Origin: AP-16 sp036395835
Lineage (GTDB): Bacteria > Pseudomonadota > Alphaproteobacteria > Rhizobiales > Xanthobacteraceae
Assembly: GCA_036395835.1 (NCBI GenBank)
Contig: DASWCW010000054.1
Location: 1 to 45,906 of the forward strand
Length of the DNA: 45,906 bases
Direction of reading: 5' to 3'
Part shown: piece after piece, positions 16,827-26,266 of the stretch
Numbering within the stretch: position 1 is the stretch's first letter
Layout: each line of letters begins with the position of its first letter
Notes under the pieces: generated by a model
Told to the model about the DNA's origin: nothing
Databases searched by the model: none
Seen by the model: the letters and a program-made list of their open reading frames with translations, nothing else
Position numbers and translations under genes: made by a program

Positions 16827-18035
16827 ATGGCCGATGCATTCATCTATGACCACGTCCGCACTCCGCGCGGCCGCGGCAAGGCCGATGGCGCGCTGCACGA
16901 AGTCACTGCGCTCAATCTCGCCAGCCAGGCGCTGGCGGCGATCCGCGACCGCAACGGGCTCGAAACTGCGCTGGTCGAAGACGTGGTGCTCGGCTGCGTC
17001 GATCCGGTCGGCGAAGCCGGCGGCGACATCGCCCGCGCCGCCGCGCTGCACGCGGGCTACGGCGAAAGCGTGCCCGGCATTCAAATCAACCGCTTCTGCG
17101 CCTCCGGGCTCGATGCGATCAATTTCGCCTCCGCGCAGATCATGGCGGGCCAGCACGAGATGACGATCGGCGGCGGCGTCGAATCCATGAGCCGGGTCGG
17201 CATCGGCGCCTCCGGGGGCGCGTGGCCGATGGATCCTTCGCTGGCGGTTCCCGCCTATTTCATGCCGCAGGGGATTTCCGCGGATCTGATCGCGACCAAA
17301 TACGGATTCTCGCGCGACGATGTCGACGCCTATGCGGTCGAGAGCCAGAAGCGCGCGGCGCAGGCTTGGGACGAGGGCCGGTTCAAGCGCTCGGTCGCTG
17401 CGGTCAAGGACGTCAACGGGCTCACCATCCTGGCCAAGGACGAGCACATGCGGCCGTCGACGACCATGCAGTCGTTGGCGCAGCTGCAGCCCGCGTTCGT
17501 GCAGATCGGCGAGTTCGGCGGCTTCGACGCGGTGGCGATCGAGGCGCATCCCGACGTGGAGACGGTCACCCACGTGCATCATGCCGGCAATTCCTCCGGC
17601 ATCGTCGACGGTGCCGCCGCGGTCCTGATCGGCAGCAAGCGCGCCGGCCGGCGCGCCGGGCTCGAGCCGCGCGCGCGCATCAAGGCGTTCGCCAACATCG
17701 GCTCCGAGCCGGGCATCATGCTCACCGGCCCGATCGACGTGACCAAGAAGCTGCTCAAAAAAGCCGGCATGACGCTCGCCGATATCGATCTGATCGAGAT
17801 CAACGAGGCGTTCGCGTCCGTGGTGCTGCGCTACATGCAGGCGTTCGATCTCGATGCCGGCAAAGTCAACGTCAACGGCGGCGCGATCGCCTTGGGGCAT
17901 CCGCTCGGCGCCACCGGCGCCATGATCCTCGGCACCGTGCTCGACGAGCTCGAGCGCCGGGATCTCGCGACCGCGCTGGTGACGCTGTGCATCGGCGCCG
18001 GCATGGGCACTGCGACGGTCATCGAACGGGTCTGA
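16827..18035 (+). CDS. Acetyl-CoA C-acetyltransferase / 3-ketoacyl-CoA thiolase
   Basis: 402-residue thiolase that cleaves 3-ketoacyl-CoA with CoA, or runs in reverse as acetyl-CoA acetyltransferase. The acylated cysteine is Cys91 in NRFCASGLD. The other catalytic motifs are NGGAIALGHPLGATGA (His) and LCIGAGMGTA (second Cys). The length fits the family. ATG 16827 follows GGAGGAAG. It lies between the acyl-CoA dehydrogenase and the FadJ-like gene, consistent with the last step of one beta-oxidation pathway. Confidence 0.93.
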   Translation: MADAFIYDHVRTPRGRGKADGALHEVTALNLASQALAAIRDRNGLETALVEDVVLGCVDPVGEAGGDIARAAALHAGYGESVPGIQINRFCASGLDAINFASAQIMAGQHEMTIGGGVESMSRVGIGASGGAWPMDPSLAVPAYFMPQGISADLIATKYGFSRDDVDAYAVESQKRAAQAWDEGRFKRSVAAVKDVNGLTILAKDEHMRPSTTMQSLAQLQPAFVQIGEFGGFDAVAIEAHPDVETVTHVHHAGNSSGIVDGAAAVLIGSKRAGRRAGLEPRARIKAFANIGSEPGIMLTGPIDVTKKLLKKAGMTLADIDLIEINEAFASVVLRYMQAFDLDAGKVNVNGGAIALGHPLGATGAMILGTVLDELERRDLATALVTLCIGAGMGTATVIERV

Positions 18036-18113
18036 ATATCCAACGCCGCCGTCCTGACGCCGCCCGCACCGGGGCGTCACGGATCTCGGCGATCATCGAA
18101 CGGGAGAGCTCAG

Positions 18114-20327
18114 ATGTCCTTCACCAATTTCAAGTTCGACGTCGATACCGACGGCATCGCGCTCGTGACCTGGGACATGCCCGGCCGCTCCATGAACGTC
18201 ATCGACGCCAGGGTGGTCGAGGAGCTTGCGGCGATCGTCGACAAGGTCGCGAGCGACGCGGCCATCAAGGCGGCGGTCGTCAGTTCGAGCAAGGACAGCT
18301 TCAGCGCCGGCGCCGACCTCACCATGCTGGAATCGCTCGCCCACACCTTCGCGGATATCGCCAGGCGTGAGGGCGAGGAGGCCGCGACCGCGCGGCTGTT
18401 CGAGGAGAGCCGAAAGTTGTCGCTGATCTTTCGGCGGCTCGAAACCTGCGGCAAGCCCTGGGTCGCGGCCATCAACGGCACGGCGCTCGGCGGCGGCTTC
18501 GAGCTTTGCCTCGCCTGTCACCACCGGGTCGCGGCGGATAATCCCAAGACCCGCGTCGGCCTGCCCGAGATCAAGGTCGGGCTGTTCCCGGGCGGCGGCG
18601 GCACCCAGCGCATCGCCCGCATGCTGCCGCCCGCCGATGCGCTGCAGGTTCTGCTCAAGGGCGATCAGATCCGGCTCGACCGCGCCAAGCAGATGAAGCT
18701 CCTCGACGCGGTCGTGCCGGCGTCCGATCTCGTCAAGGCCGCCAAGGATTGGATCAAGGCCGGCGGCAAGGCCAAGGCGCCGTGGGACGTCGAGGGCTTC
18801 CGCTTGCCCGGCGGCCCGGTGTTCTCCAAAGCCGGAATGATGACGTTTCCGGCGGCGAACGCCATCTATCGGCGCGAGACCCACGACAATTATCCGGCGG
18901 CGCGTGCCGTCCTGCAGTGCGTCTACGAGGGGCTGCAGCTCCCCATCGACCTCGCGTTGCGGGTCGAATCGCGCTGGTTCGCAAAGATCCTGCGCTCGCC
19001 CGAGGCCGCGGCGATGATCCGCTCGCTGTTCGTGTCGATGCAGGAGCTCAACAAGGGGGCGCGGCGGCCGGCGCACGTGCGGCCCAGCAAGCTCGAGCGC
19101 GTCGGCATCATCGGCGCCGGTTTCATGGGCGCAGGCATCGCCTACGTCACCGCGCAGGCTGGCATCCAAGTGGTGCTGATCGACCGCGATCAGCAGACTG
19201 CGGAGAAAGGCAAGGCCTATTCCGAGAAACTGATCGGCGATCAGGTCAACAAGGGCCGCGCCAGCGCCGCGGACCGCGACGCGCTGCTTTCCCGCATCAA
19301 GCCGACCGCGGATTACGGCGAGCTCGCCGGGTGCGATCTCGTGGTCGAAGCGGTATTCGAGGACCGCGCCGTCAAGGCCGAGACCATCGCGCGGGCAGAG
19401 GCTGCGATCGGCGCCGGCGTGGTGTACGGGTCCAACACCTCGACCTTGCCGATCACCTCGCTCGCCAAAGAATCCAAGCGGCCGGCGCAATTCGTCGGCA
19501 TCCACTTCTTCTCGCCGGTCGAGAAGATGATGCTGGTCGAGATCATTCTCGGCAAGAAGACCGGCGAGGAGGCGCTTGCGGTCGCGCTGGATTACGTGCG
19601 GGCGATCCGCAAGACGCCGATCGTGGTCAACGATTCGCGGGGCTTCTTCACCTCGCGGGTGGTCGGAACCTACATCCGCGAAGGGCACCTGATGCTCACC
19701 GACGGCGTGCCGGCGGCGATGATCGAGAACGTCGGCCGCATCGCCGGCATGCCGGTCGGCCCGCTCTCGCTCAACGACGAGGTGGCGGTCGATCTCGCCT
19801 GGAAGATCCTCAAGGCGACGGAAGCCGATCTCGGCGCCAAGGCGATCGACGCTCGGCAGAAGGCGCTGCTCGAGGAGATGGTCGAGAAGCGCGGCCGGTT
19901 CGGGCGCAAGAACCGCAAGGGCTTCTACGATTATCCCGAGAAGGCGCCGAAGCGACTGTGGCCGGGCCTTGCCGATCTGCAGCCGAACAAGCTCGATCCC
20001 GACGCGATCGACGTCGCCGAGCTCAAGCATCGGCTGCTGGCGATCCAGGCGCTGGAGACGGCGCGCTGCTTCGAGGAGGGCGTCTTGACCGACGTGCGCG
20101 AAGCCGATGTCGGCGCCATTCTGGGCTTCGGCTTTGCGCCCTATACGGGCGGCCCGCTGTCGTGGATCGACATGATGGGGGCGAAGAAATTCGTCGAGCT
20201 GTGCAAGGCGCTGGAGAAGAAATACGGCGCTCGGTTCAAGCCCGCGAAGCTGCTCGTCGAAATGGCCGGCAAGGGCGAGAGTTTTTATCGCCGCTTCGCG
20301 CCCGGGAGCAAACGCGCGGCGGCCTGA
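18114..20327 (+). CDS. FadJ/FadB-like enoyl-CoA hydratase / 3-hydroxyacyl-CoA dehydrogenase
   Basis: 737-residue bifunctional beta-oxidation enzyme. The N-terminal crotonase domain (about 1-200) keeps both catalytic glutamates, Glu130 in GGGFELC and Glu152 in LPEIKVG. The NAD-binding Rossmann motif is GIIGAGFMGAGIA (from about Gly331), the dehydrogenase His464 is in GIHFFSPVEKM, and the C-terminal 3HCDH domains run to the end. It hydrates enoyl-CoA and oxidises the 3-hydroxy product with NAD. Length and layout match the alpha subunit of the fatty acid oxidation complex, whose beta subunit is a thiolase like the one upstream. ATG 18114 follows GGGAGAG. A terminator hairpin ends the unit. Confidence 0.93.
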   Translation: MSFTNFKFDVDTDGIALVTWDMPGRSMNVIDARVVEELAAIVDKVASDAAIKAAVVSSSKDSFSAGADLTMLESLAHTFADIARREGEEAATARLFEESRKLSLIFRRLETCGKPWVAAINGTALGGGFELCLACHHRVAADNPKTRVGLPEIKVGLFPGGGGTQRIARMLPPADALQVLLKGDQIRLDRAKQMKLLDAVVPASDLVKAAKDWIKAGGKAKAPWDVEGFRLPGGPVFSKAGMMTFPAANAIYRRETHDNYPAARAVLQCVYEGLQLPIDLALRVESRWFAKILRSPEAAAMIRSLFVSMQELNKGARRPAHVRPSKLERVGIIGAGFMGAGIAYVTAQAGIQVVLIDRDQQTAEKGKAYSEKLIGDQVNKGRASAADRDALLSRIKPTADYGELAGCDLVVEAVFEDRAVKAETIARAEAAIGAGVVYGSNTSTLPITSLAKESKRPAQFVGIHFFSPVEKMMLVEIILGKKTGEEALAVALDYVRAIRKTPIVVNDSRGFFTSRVVGTYIREGHLMLTDGVPAAMIENVGRIAGMPVGPLSLNDEVAVDLAWKILKATEADLGAKAIDARQKALLEEMVEKRGRFGRKNRKGFYDYPEKAPKRLWPGLADLQPNKLDPDAIDVAELKHRLLAIQALETARCFEEGVLTDVREADVGAILGFGFAPYTGGPLSWIDMMGAKKFVELCKALEKKYGARFKPAKLLVEMAGKGESFYRRFAPGSKRAAA

Positions 20328-20351
20328 GCCGGCCGACGGATTGCGGACGTG

Positions 20352-20380
20352 ACGGCAGATTGATCTGCCGTTCTTTGTTA
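20352..20380 (+). terminator. Rho-independent terminator after the beta-oxidation genes
   Basis: ACGGCAGA at 20352-20359 pairs perfectly with TCTGCCGT at 20364-20371 around a TTGA loop, followed by TCTTTGTTAT. It lies 24 bases after the stop of the FadJ-like gene. Confidence 0.75.
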
Positions 20381-20459
20381 TCTGGCGTCCTTGCGGCTGG
20401 CTTCCGCTTTCAGCGACCCGCGTGTAAGGTCGCGGCCCTTTTGCGCCGGAACCTCCTGC

Positions 20460-21845
20460 ATGGCTCGCGATCAGGTCGACATGACGCCGGTCGAGACGCG
20501 CGACGATCTCGTGCGCTGGCTCGAGCAGGGCGTCAGGCCGAAGGCGGGCTTCCGGCTCGGGACCGAGCACGAGAAATTCGCCTTCACGAGCGATCGACAT
20601 TCGCCGGTTCCTTATGACGGCGAGCGCAGCATCCGCGCGTTGCTCGAGGGCATGCAGATGCTGCTCGGCTGGGAACCGATCGTCGAAGCCGGCAACATCA
20701 TCGGCCTGCTCGACGTCACCGGGGGGGGCGCGATCACGCTCGAGCCCGGCGGCCAGTTCGAGCTGTCGGGCGCCGCGGTCGAGACCGTGCACGAGACCTC
20801 GACCGAGCTCATGGCGCATCTCGCCCAGCTCGAGGAAGTGGCGCGGCCGCTCGGCATCTCCTTTCTGGGCATGGGCATGACGCCGAAATGGTCGCGTGCC
20901 GAGATGCCGGTCATGCCCAAGGGCCGTTATCGCATCATGACCGCCTACATGCCCAAGGTCGGCGGTCACGGCCTCGACATGATGTACCGCACCTGCACGG
21001 TGCAGGCGAACCTCGATTTCTGCTCCGAATCCGACATGGTCAAGAAGCTGCGCGTCGGGCTCGCGCTGCAGCCGGTCGCGACCGCGCTGTTCGCCAATTC
21101 GCCGTTCACCGAGGGCAAGCCCAACGGGTATCTGTCCTTCCGCTCGCAGATCTGGCTCGACACCGACAACGACCGCACCGGCATGCTGCCCTGGGCGTTC
21201 GAGCCGGGCATGGGGTTCGAGCGTTGGGTCGATTATGCGCTCGACGTGCCGATGTATTTCGTCAAGCGCGGGGACAAATATATCGACGCCGCCGGCCAAT
21301 CCTTCCGCGATCTGCTCGCCGGCAAGCTGCCGGCGCTGCCGGGCGAGCGCGCCACGTTCTCCGACTGGGCGAACCACTTGAGCACGATTTTTCCGGAAGT
21401 GCGCCTCAAGCGCTATCTGGAGATGCGCGGCGCCGACAGCGGACCGTGGCGCCGCCTGCCGGCGCTGCCGGCGTTCTGGGTCGGATTGCTGTACGACGAG
21501 CAATCGCTCGACGCCGCCTGGGACCTGGCCAAACCCTGGTCGGCGCTGCAGCGCCAGCAGTGGCGCGAGGAGGTGCCGCGGCTCGGCTTCAAGGCAGCGA
21601 TCGCCGGCCGAACCACGCTCGATCTCGCGCGCGAATGCCTCGGGATTGCGCGCGCCGGGCTCGAGCGCCGCAACCGGCGCGATGCCTGCGGAAGCGACGA
21701 GACCCGCTATCTCGAGCCGATCGAAGCTTTCGCCGAGCGCTGCCTCACCCCGGCCGACGAGCTGCTCGCAAAATATCACGGGTCCTGGCACGGCTCGGTC
21801 GAGCCGGCGTTCGAGGAACAGGCGGCGGCATTCAGCAAACGATAG
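20460..21845 (+). CDS. gshA: Glutamate--cysteine ligase (GCS2, plant/alphaproteobacterial type)
   Basis: 461 residues. It joins glutamate and cysteine with ATP, the first and limiting step of glutathione synthesis, in the cytoplasm. The N-terminal FRLGTEHEKF is the hallmark ATP/Glu-binding motif, with ITLEPGGQFELSG following and SFRSQIWLDTDNDRTG in the C-terminal half. Length fits the alphaproteobacterial class. ATG 20460 is chosen; the upstream in-frame codons from 20391 run through the post-terminator leader and are not family-like. It is a single-gene unit after the terminator. Confidence 0.93.
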   Translation: MARDQVDMTPVETRDDLVRWLEQGVRPKAGFRLGTEHEKFAFTSDRHSPVPYDGERSIRALLEGMQMLLGWEPIVEAGNIIGLLDVTGGGAITLEPGGQFELSGAAVETVHETSTELMAHLAQLEEVARPLGISFLGMGMTPKWSRAEMPVMPKGRYRIMTAYMPKVGGHGLDMMYRTCTVQANLDFCSESDMVKKLRVGLALQPVATALFANSPFTEGKPNGYLSFRSQIWLDTDNDRTGMLPWAFEPGMGFERWVDYALDVPMYFVKRGDKYIDAAGQSFRDLLAGKLPALPGERATFSDWANHLSTIFPEVRLKRYLEMRGADSGPWRRLPALPAFWVGLLYDEQSLDAAWDLAKPWSALQRQQWREEVPRLGFKAAIAGRTTLDLARECLGIARAGLERRNRRDACGSDETRYLEPIEAFAERCLTPADELLAKYHGSWHGSVEPAFEEQAAAFSKR

Positions 21846-21998
21846 CACGGAATGCTCGCCGCCGTTGTTCAGCGGCAACGGCCCGAGGGCAGCTTCAGAG
21901 CGCTGGGCGCCTCGGCCAGCCTCTCGTAATCATCCGCCACAATAACGCCACCGGAAAGGGGCACTGGTCGCGCCGATGCCGGACAAGGCGATTTTGGC

Positions 21999-22514
21999 TT
22001 GAGCGAATTGCACGAAACGATTCGAGGCGGCGAGCGCGTGCTGATCCGCCGGGTACGGCCTGAAGACATGGCGTTATACCCGGATTTTTTACGCGATGTC
22101 AGCGCCGAGGATCTGAGACTTCGGTTTTTTGCGCGCATTGCCGAGCTCAGCGCCGCGGAGATCGATAAGCTCACCCATCTCGACTACATGCACGAAATCG
22201 CCTTCATCGCACTCGACGAAGACACGGGTCACATGCTCGGGCTCGTGCGCTTGAAGGACGAGCTCGACGAAAAGACTGCGGAATTCGCGATCTTGGTGCG
22301 CTCGCGGCTCAAGGGTCACGGGCTCGGCTGGCTGCTGATGCGGCGCGTCATCGATTACGCCAAAGAAAAAGGTCTGCGGCGTGTGTACGGCGATGTGTTA
22401 GCCGAGAACACGGCCATGCTGCAAATGTGCGCCGAACTCGGTTTTCAGGAGGAGGACATGGGATCGGACATCAGGCGAGTTGTGCTCGATCTCGAAAATA
22501 TCGGCCGCCAGTGA
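21999..22514 (+). CDS. Stand-alone GNAT N-acetyltransferase
   Basis: 171 residues with a GNAT fold. The acetyl-CoA loop is RSRLKGHGLG (R/Q-x-x-G-x-G/A) near residue 108, and the C-terminal VLAENTAMLQMCAELGF is characteristic. The sequence resembles the C-terminal acetyltransferase domain of protein acetyltransferases (Pat) that are fused to an NDP-forming acyl-CoA synthetase domain; here that domain is absent. The substrate is unknown; lysine acetylation of acyl-CoA synthetases is one guess. No ATG fits; TTG 21999 is preceded by AAGG at about ten bases and is the best start. Confidence 0.82.
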   Translation: MSELHETIRGGERVLIRRVRPEDMALYPDFLRDVSAEDLRLRFFARIAELSAAEIDKLTHLDYMHEIAFIALDEDTGHMLGLVRLKDELDEKTAEFAILVRSRLKGHGLGWLLMRRVIDYAKEKGLRRVYGDVLAENTAMLQMCAELGFQEEDMGSDIRRVVLDLENIGRQ

Positions 22515-22717
22515 GCGTCAGCGAGCCTTTTGGTGCCGTTAGTCGTCCATGTTCACGACGAAGCATTGAATTTAATGAATCGATTAGCGGTTGGGTGATA
22601 TCACGATCAATTGCTTCATCCCGGCTGCGCATCTCAGACTAGCGCAGAAATCAGCTCACCCAACGTCCCAGCGCCACGCGTTAGGCTAGCCTCGTTCGAC
22701 TGGAGGCGTTCCTGTGA

Positions 22718-23401
22718 TCAAAGAATGTTTTCCATTCTCGGGAGTCCCATCCAATTTTCGTTGGTGCTCCTGCGAAATTTTAATTCCATATTTGGACATC
22801 CCCTGTCTGGGATCAGTAGTTGAAAGTTTGGTTCGCCAATCTTAGAGACAACAGTTCCATCACAGCCGCCATAATTTGTCCGTTTGTCGATTTGAAAAAA
22901 AGATTCGTCGCCCGCAGGTGTTCTTTCGACCCATCCGTCGCCTGACACGGATCTGCGCCAGTAACGAGGCCCTGCATTCGTTGGATCAGCGGCCTGATAG
23001 GTAAATGAATTAACGCGCGTCTCCTTAGATTCCGGGAAACGCGCCTGAGCATCCTTGGCCGGAATCGGATAAGGGTCGGGTCTTGCTATTGCGCCAATGT
23101 AGACTGTCGCCGCGAGAACTAAGGCTGCTAGCCCAGCCAGCAGTCCTAGGGCAAACCCAGGTATCGGAGCTTTTGGATGGGTGGTCCGGCCGACTAACCA
23201 GGCAAAGATTCCGATACTCGCGACACCAAATGTAAGTATCAGCAAGGAGAAAATGATAGCGAAGGATTGGGCAGAACCAAGACCAATTTGGGCGAGAAAC
23301 CGGTCTTTGAGGACGTCTCGAAAGATCAACAGTAAAACGCCAAGAGCTATACCGCTAAGACCTGCAGCCTTACCAAGAGAACTCAGAATTTTGCTTTCCA
23401 T
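22718..23401 (-). CDS. Hypothetical membrane protein with C-terminal soluble domain
   Basis: 227 residues, not recognised. Three hydrophobic helices lie at about 14-30, 43-70 and 80-105, followed by a polar domain of about 120 residues with two cysteines (YGGCDG and DRGCPN) that could form a disulfide if it is periplasmic. Base composition is lower in GC than the neighbours (29 of 60 G or C in 22861-22920), suggesting accessory DNA. The start is the ATG at 23401. No partner gene is adjacent. The 200 bases between it and the GNAT gene hold nothing recognisable. Confidence 0.6.
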   Translation of the reverse strand: MESKILSSLGKAAGLSGIALGVLLLIFRDVLKDRFLAQIGLGSAQSFAIIFSLLILTFGVASIGIFAWLVGRTTHPKAPIPGFALGLLAGLAALVLAATVYIGAIARPDPYPIPAKDAQARFPESKETRVNSFTYQAADPTNAGPRYWRRSVSGDGWVERTPAGDESFFQIDKRTNYGGCDGTVVSKIGEPNFQLLIPDRGCPNMELKFRRSTNENWMGLPRMENIL

Positions 23402-23853
23402 CTCGCGCTCCCCAAACTAGACGACCACAACCCCCACGGCTTCTTCGCCCCTAGACACCGAGATGCTCCGCGGCCGAGACGCCATGAGTGGAGGGCTTGT
23501 AGTGTATGGCGAGTACGCCTAGCGCGTTAGGGACGGCCGCTCCAGCTAATTGTTTTGACAGAAAGCCCGAGTTCATTCAGCAATTTTTGCTATGCCTCTG
23601 TGCGGCTTAAGTCATTGAAAACGCTTATACCGGCCTCGGAGCCGCAGACCCTAGGCGAGCACCTCAGGAAAAGGAGAGGTGAACTAGAAAACCTTGATCG
23701 AGGCCTTATACGCTCCACTGCGATCTCGGCTCCTTGATGTCTGCGAATGCCACTTCTGCGACCTTCCGCGACATCGGCAGGAAGTCCGGTTTCAGCCCCG
23801 AGGCGGACATACGCTGCCATCAGTGCCCTCTTAAGCCCAAGCTCAACACTGCA
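23402..23853. other. Intergenic stretch, possible degenerate repeat
   Basis: About 450 bases with only short frames. A minus-strand frame at 23590-23820 (76 codons) reads YVRLGAETGLPADVAEG at its start. It resembles the translated junk of dispersed intergenic elements in Bradyrhizobium relatives, so it is not called a gene. Confidence 0.35.
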
Positions 23854-24252
23854 CTATTTTCGATCTCGAGGCGGACTCTTTTTCCGAATGGAGTCCTCCA
23901 CGAACACCTCGTTCATTGCTGAGCGGATTTGGCCATATTCTTCCGGGGTCAAGAATCGCGACATTCTCGCCGGAATATCGTTTGACGTATGGGTCCGGGC
24001 GAACGCCCGTGGGTCCTTGCCGCGCGCCTCGTGGTAGAACTTGCGCGCCTTGCACAATGCCTCTTGATCTTTGGGCTCCAACGCCTCGATGTCGGATTTC
24101 GTATACGATTTCTCCGTGGTGTTCGCCAGCGCCTGATAGTCCGCCTCGGTGAGCGAGCACGGCAACGCGAACGCGTCAGTGGACAAGCCAAGACACAAAC
24201 AGATGGCTAAACCGAGTGCGCTTCTGTTCGACCTTGGATGACCTGTCTGCAT
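23854..24252 (-). CDS. Hypothetical secreted protein
   Basis: 132 residues, no named family recognised. The N-terminus (about 10-31) is a signal peptide ending STDAFA, so export to the periplasm is likely. The mature part is charged and helical with two cysteines (LPCSLT and ALCKAR). ATG 24252 follows a GGGGAAA site; the frame is open to 24357 but that would overlap the corA end and hide the signal peptide. It starts 15 bases after the corA stop on the same strand and may be co-transcribed with corA. Confidence 0.6.
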   Translation of the reverse strand: MQTGHPRSNRSALGLAICLCLGLSTDAFALPCSLTEADYQALANTTEKSYTKSDIEALEPKDQEALCKARKFYHEARGKDPRAFARTHTSNDIPARMSRFLTPEEYGQIRSAMNEVFVEDSIRKKSPPRDRK

Positions 24253-24266
24253 TTTCCCCGGCTCCA

Positions 24267-25220
24267 TCAAATCCACCGTTTCAACTTGAACCATATCAGC
24301 GGAATTATCGTGGAAATCACGATGAGAGCCAAGGCAAAGCCATAACCCCAGGGCCAATTCAGCTCCGGCATGTTCTTGAAGTTCATTCCGTATATACCGG
24401 CGATCAGGACGGGTGGAACTCCGGCAACGGATACGACCGTCAGCACCTTCATCACTTCGTTTTGGCCGATGCTGATGATTGCACTGGCGGCATCCTGCAG
24501 AAGCTGCACTCGACTCAGGAGGCTCTCGTCGAATTGGGTCAGCGAAACAACGTCGGTGCGCACCGCCTGAAGGCGTTCAATGACTTCGATTGCGATCCAC
24601 TCGCGGCCATGATCGGCAGTGAAGTGGCATATTCGATCGATCCAGGTCAGCATATACTGGACGTTCGAAATACGCTCGCTGATGCGTCCCATTTGCGTCA
24701 TTGCGGTCCTTAGCAGCTTTGGATCGTAAGATAATCCGGAATGCACTGCTTCTTCGTCGCGGAAGACCACCTTGGATGCCTGGTCCAGGCGCTCGGCTGA
24801 CAGCTCGAGGTGGTCCGCTGCCCGATCGACGACTTCCTCCAAAATTCGAGTAAAGACTTCTACCGGCTCGATCCGTTCCGGCGCTCCCAGCTTTTGAGCG
24901 ACAGCATCGATGACGGCGAGTTTGCCAAAATGCACGGTTATCAGCAGCTTTTTCGAGACTACGAACCCGCTCGGTGCAGAAGACCATAATCCATCTTCCG
25001 CGACGGAGATTAATGGGGCGCTCATATAGAGCGCCTTCGGCTCCGCTCGAAGCCGGCTGGTCGTTTCGATTTCCGACAATTCCTCCCTGGTGGGTACTTG
25101 CAGCCCGAACTCCTCTCTGATCGAAGATCTTTCCTCCGGGGTTGGGTCGACGAGGTCGATCCAAATGCCCTGTGCGCCGCCGGACGCAAGCTTCCAATTG
25201 CGAGGGTAACTGGTCAGCAT
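24267..25220 (-). CDS. corA: CorA family magnesium/cobalt transporter
   Basis: 317 residues with the long cytoplasmic alpha/beta and helical funnel domain first, then two C-terminal transmembrane helices. The selectivity motif GMN is in GIYGMNFKNMPE between them, and the protein ends in a basic tail (KLKRW). It forms a pentameric channel for Mg2+ and related divalent cations. GTG 25241 is an alternative start seven codons upstream; ATG 25220 gives the more usual MLTSYPR beginning. No magnesium leader element was recognised. Confidence 0.9.
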   Translation of the reverse strand: MLTSYPRNWKLASGGAQGIWIDLVDPTPEERSSIREEFGLQVPTREELSEIETTSRLRAEPKALYMSAPLISVAEDGLWSSAPSGFVVSKKLLITVHFGKLAVIDAVAQKLGAPERIEPVEVFTRILEEVVDRAADHLELSAERLDQASKVVFRDEEAVHSGLSYDPKLLRTAMTQMGRISERISNVQYMLTWIDRICHFTADHGREWIAIEVIERLQAVRTDVVSLTQFDESLLSRVQLLQDAASAIISIGQNEVMKVLTVVSVAGVPPVLIAGIYGMNFKNMPELNWPWGYGFALALIVISTIIPLIWFKLKRWI

Positions 25221-25351
25221 GCGGAGAGACCCATGGTTCACTCCCTTTCATCCGAGGGGTCGCAAAAAGCCTCGCCCCGCCGGATTCTCGCCAACTTCAC
25301 GGCAAAGTCCCGGACGATAGATGCCGCCGCCGATGAGCGGCCGGTCCACCA

Positions 25352-26038
25352 TCAGCCCTGGATGATCCGGGCTGCCGCCAGGATCGGCTCCATCGGCGCG
25401 GCCATAACGGCGCCGTTTCGCACCCGCTCCTCGGCTTTCGCCTCGTTGGCCCGCACATCCTCCAGCGCCCGCAGCACCGCGTCGGCTCGCTCCAAAGGCA
25501 CCACGACCACGGCGTCCTGGTCGCCCACGATGATGTCTCCGGGCTTCACCTGAATGCCCCCAAGGCTCACCGGAACGGCCACGACGCCCGGGCCGTTCCG
25601 CGCCGGGGAATTCGGGCTGATGCCGGCAGCGAAGACGGGCAACCCGGTGGCGACGATGCCGGCGCGGTCGCGCGCCAGACCATCGGTCACGAATCCGGCG
25701 CAGCCTTTGTTCTTCATCATGCCTGCGGCGAGATCGCCCACGACGGCGGTCCCCGTAAACCCATCGCAGGCAACCACCAGCACGTCGCCCGGCGCCGCCT
25801 CGGCGAGGGCGCCGAACATGCCGACGCTATCCGCCGGGTACGCGTATGCCGTCAGCGCCGGGCCGACAAAGACCGCGTTGCCGGGGTCCAGCGGCTTGAT
25901 GCGGTAGTCGAGGGCACCGCGTCCATCCATGGCGTCGCACAGATGCGAGGTCTGCGCGCCACGGAACGCTTCGACCAGCGCCTTTTCCGGACGGCGATGG
26001 CCACGGTTGATCGTCAGCAGCGGCGGGTTGTGCAGCAT
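25352..26038 (-). CDS. RraA family protein (possible HMG/CHA aldolase-type)
   Basis: 228 residues of the RraA fold. The substrate and metal pocket motifs are GDLAAGMM-like (about 110) and FVTDGLARD (about 120). Relatives are either regulators of RNase E or, more often outside enterics, class II aldolases acting on 4-hydroxy-4-methyl-2-oxoglutarate or 4-carboxy-4-hydroxy-2-oxoadipate with oxaloacetate decarboxylase activity. The presence of the G-x20-R-D-type pocket favours an enzyme. ATG 26038 is placed seven bases after AAGGAG; ATG 26044 abuts the site. It is a single gene with no aromatic-degradation neighbours. Confidence 0.85.
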   Translation of the reverse strand: MLHNPPLLTINRGHRRPEKALVEAFRGAQTSHLCDAMDGRGALDYRIKPLDPGNAVFVGPALTAYAYPADSVGMFGALAEAAPGDVLVVACDGFTGTAVVGDLAAGMMKNKGCAGFVTDGLARDRAGIVATGLPVFAAGISPNSPARNGPGVVAVPVSLGGIQVKPGDIIVGDQDAVVVVPLERADAVLRALEDVRANEAKAEERVRNGAVMAAPMEPILAAARIIQG

Positions 26039-26266
26039 CGGCATCTCCTTGCCCTGGACCCTTGCGCCGGGTTCGATTGCGCACGTGAGGGAGCGCCCTG
26101 GCGGCATAGGTTATCATTGAAGGGTCTTCGGCGCCTCGGGGGCGGCCTCGACAGTCCTGGCCGCATTCGGCGTGATGCCGAGCTTTAGCTTGGCTGCAAA
26201 GTGTATTTGTTCCAAGCTGTTGGATAGCTACTCGCACGGCGTCGAAGTGGGCTACGGGAAAGGGCT

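Noticed and set aside
18093..21878. Very long minus-strand frame (1261 codons) opposite the FadJ-like and gshA genes
   Set aside because: No family resemblance; it is the antisense shadow of two intact enzymes and runs through their terminator.
21869..22174. Minus-strand frame ending LSGGVIVADDYERLAEA
   Set aside because: The tail looks protein-like, but the rest overlaps the GNAT gene antisense and there is no start or family match.
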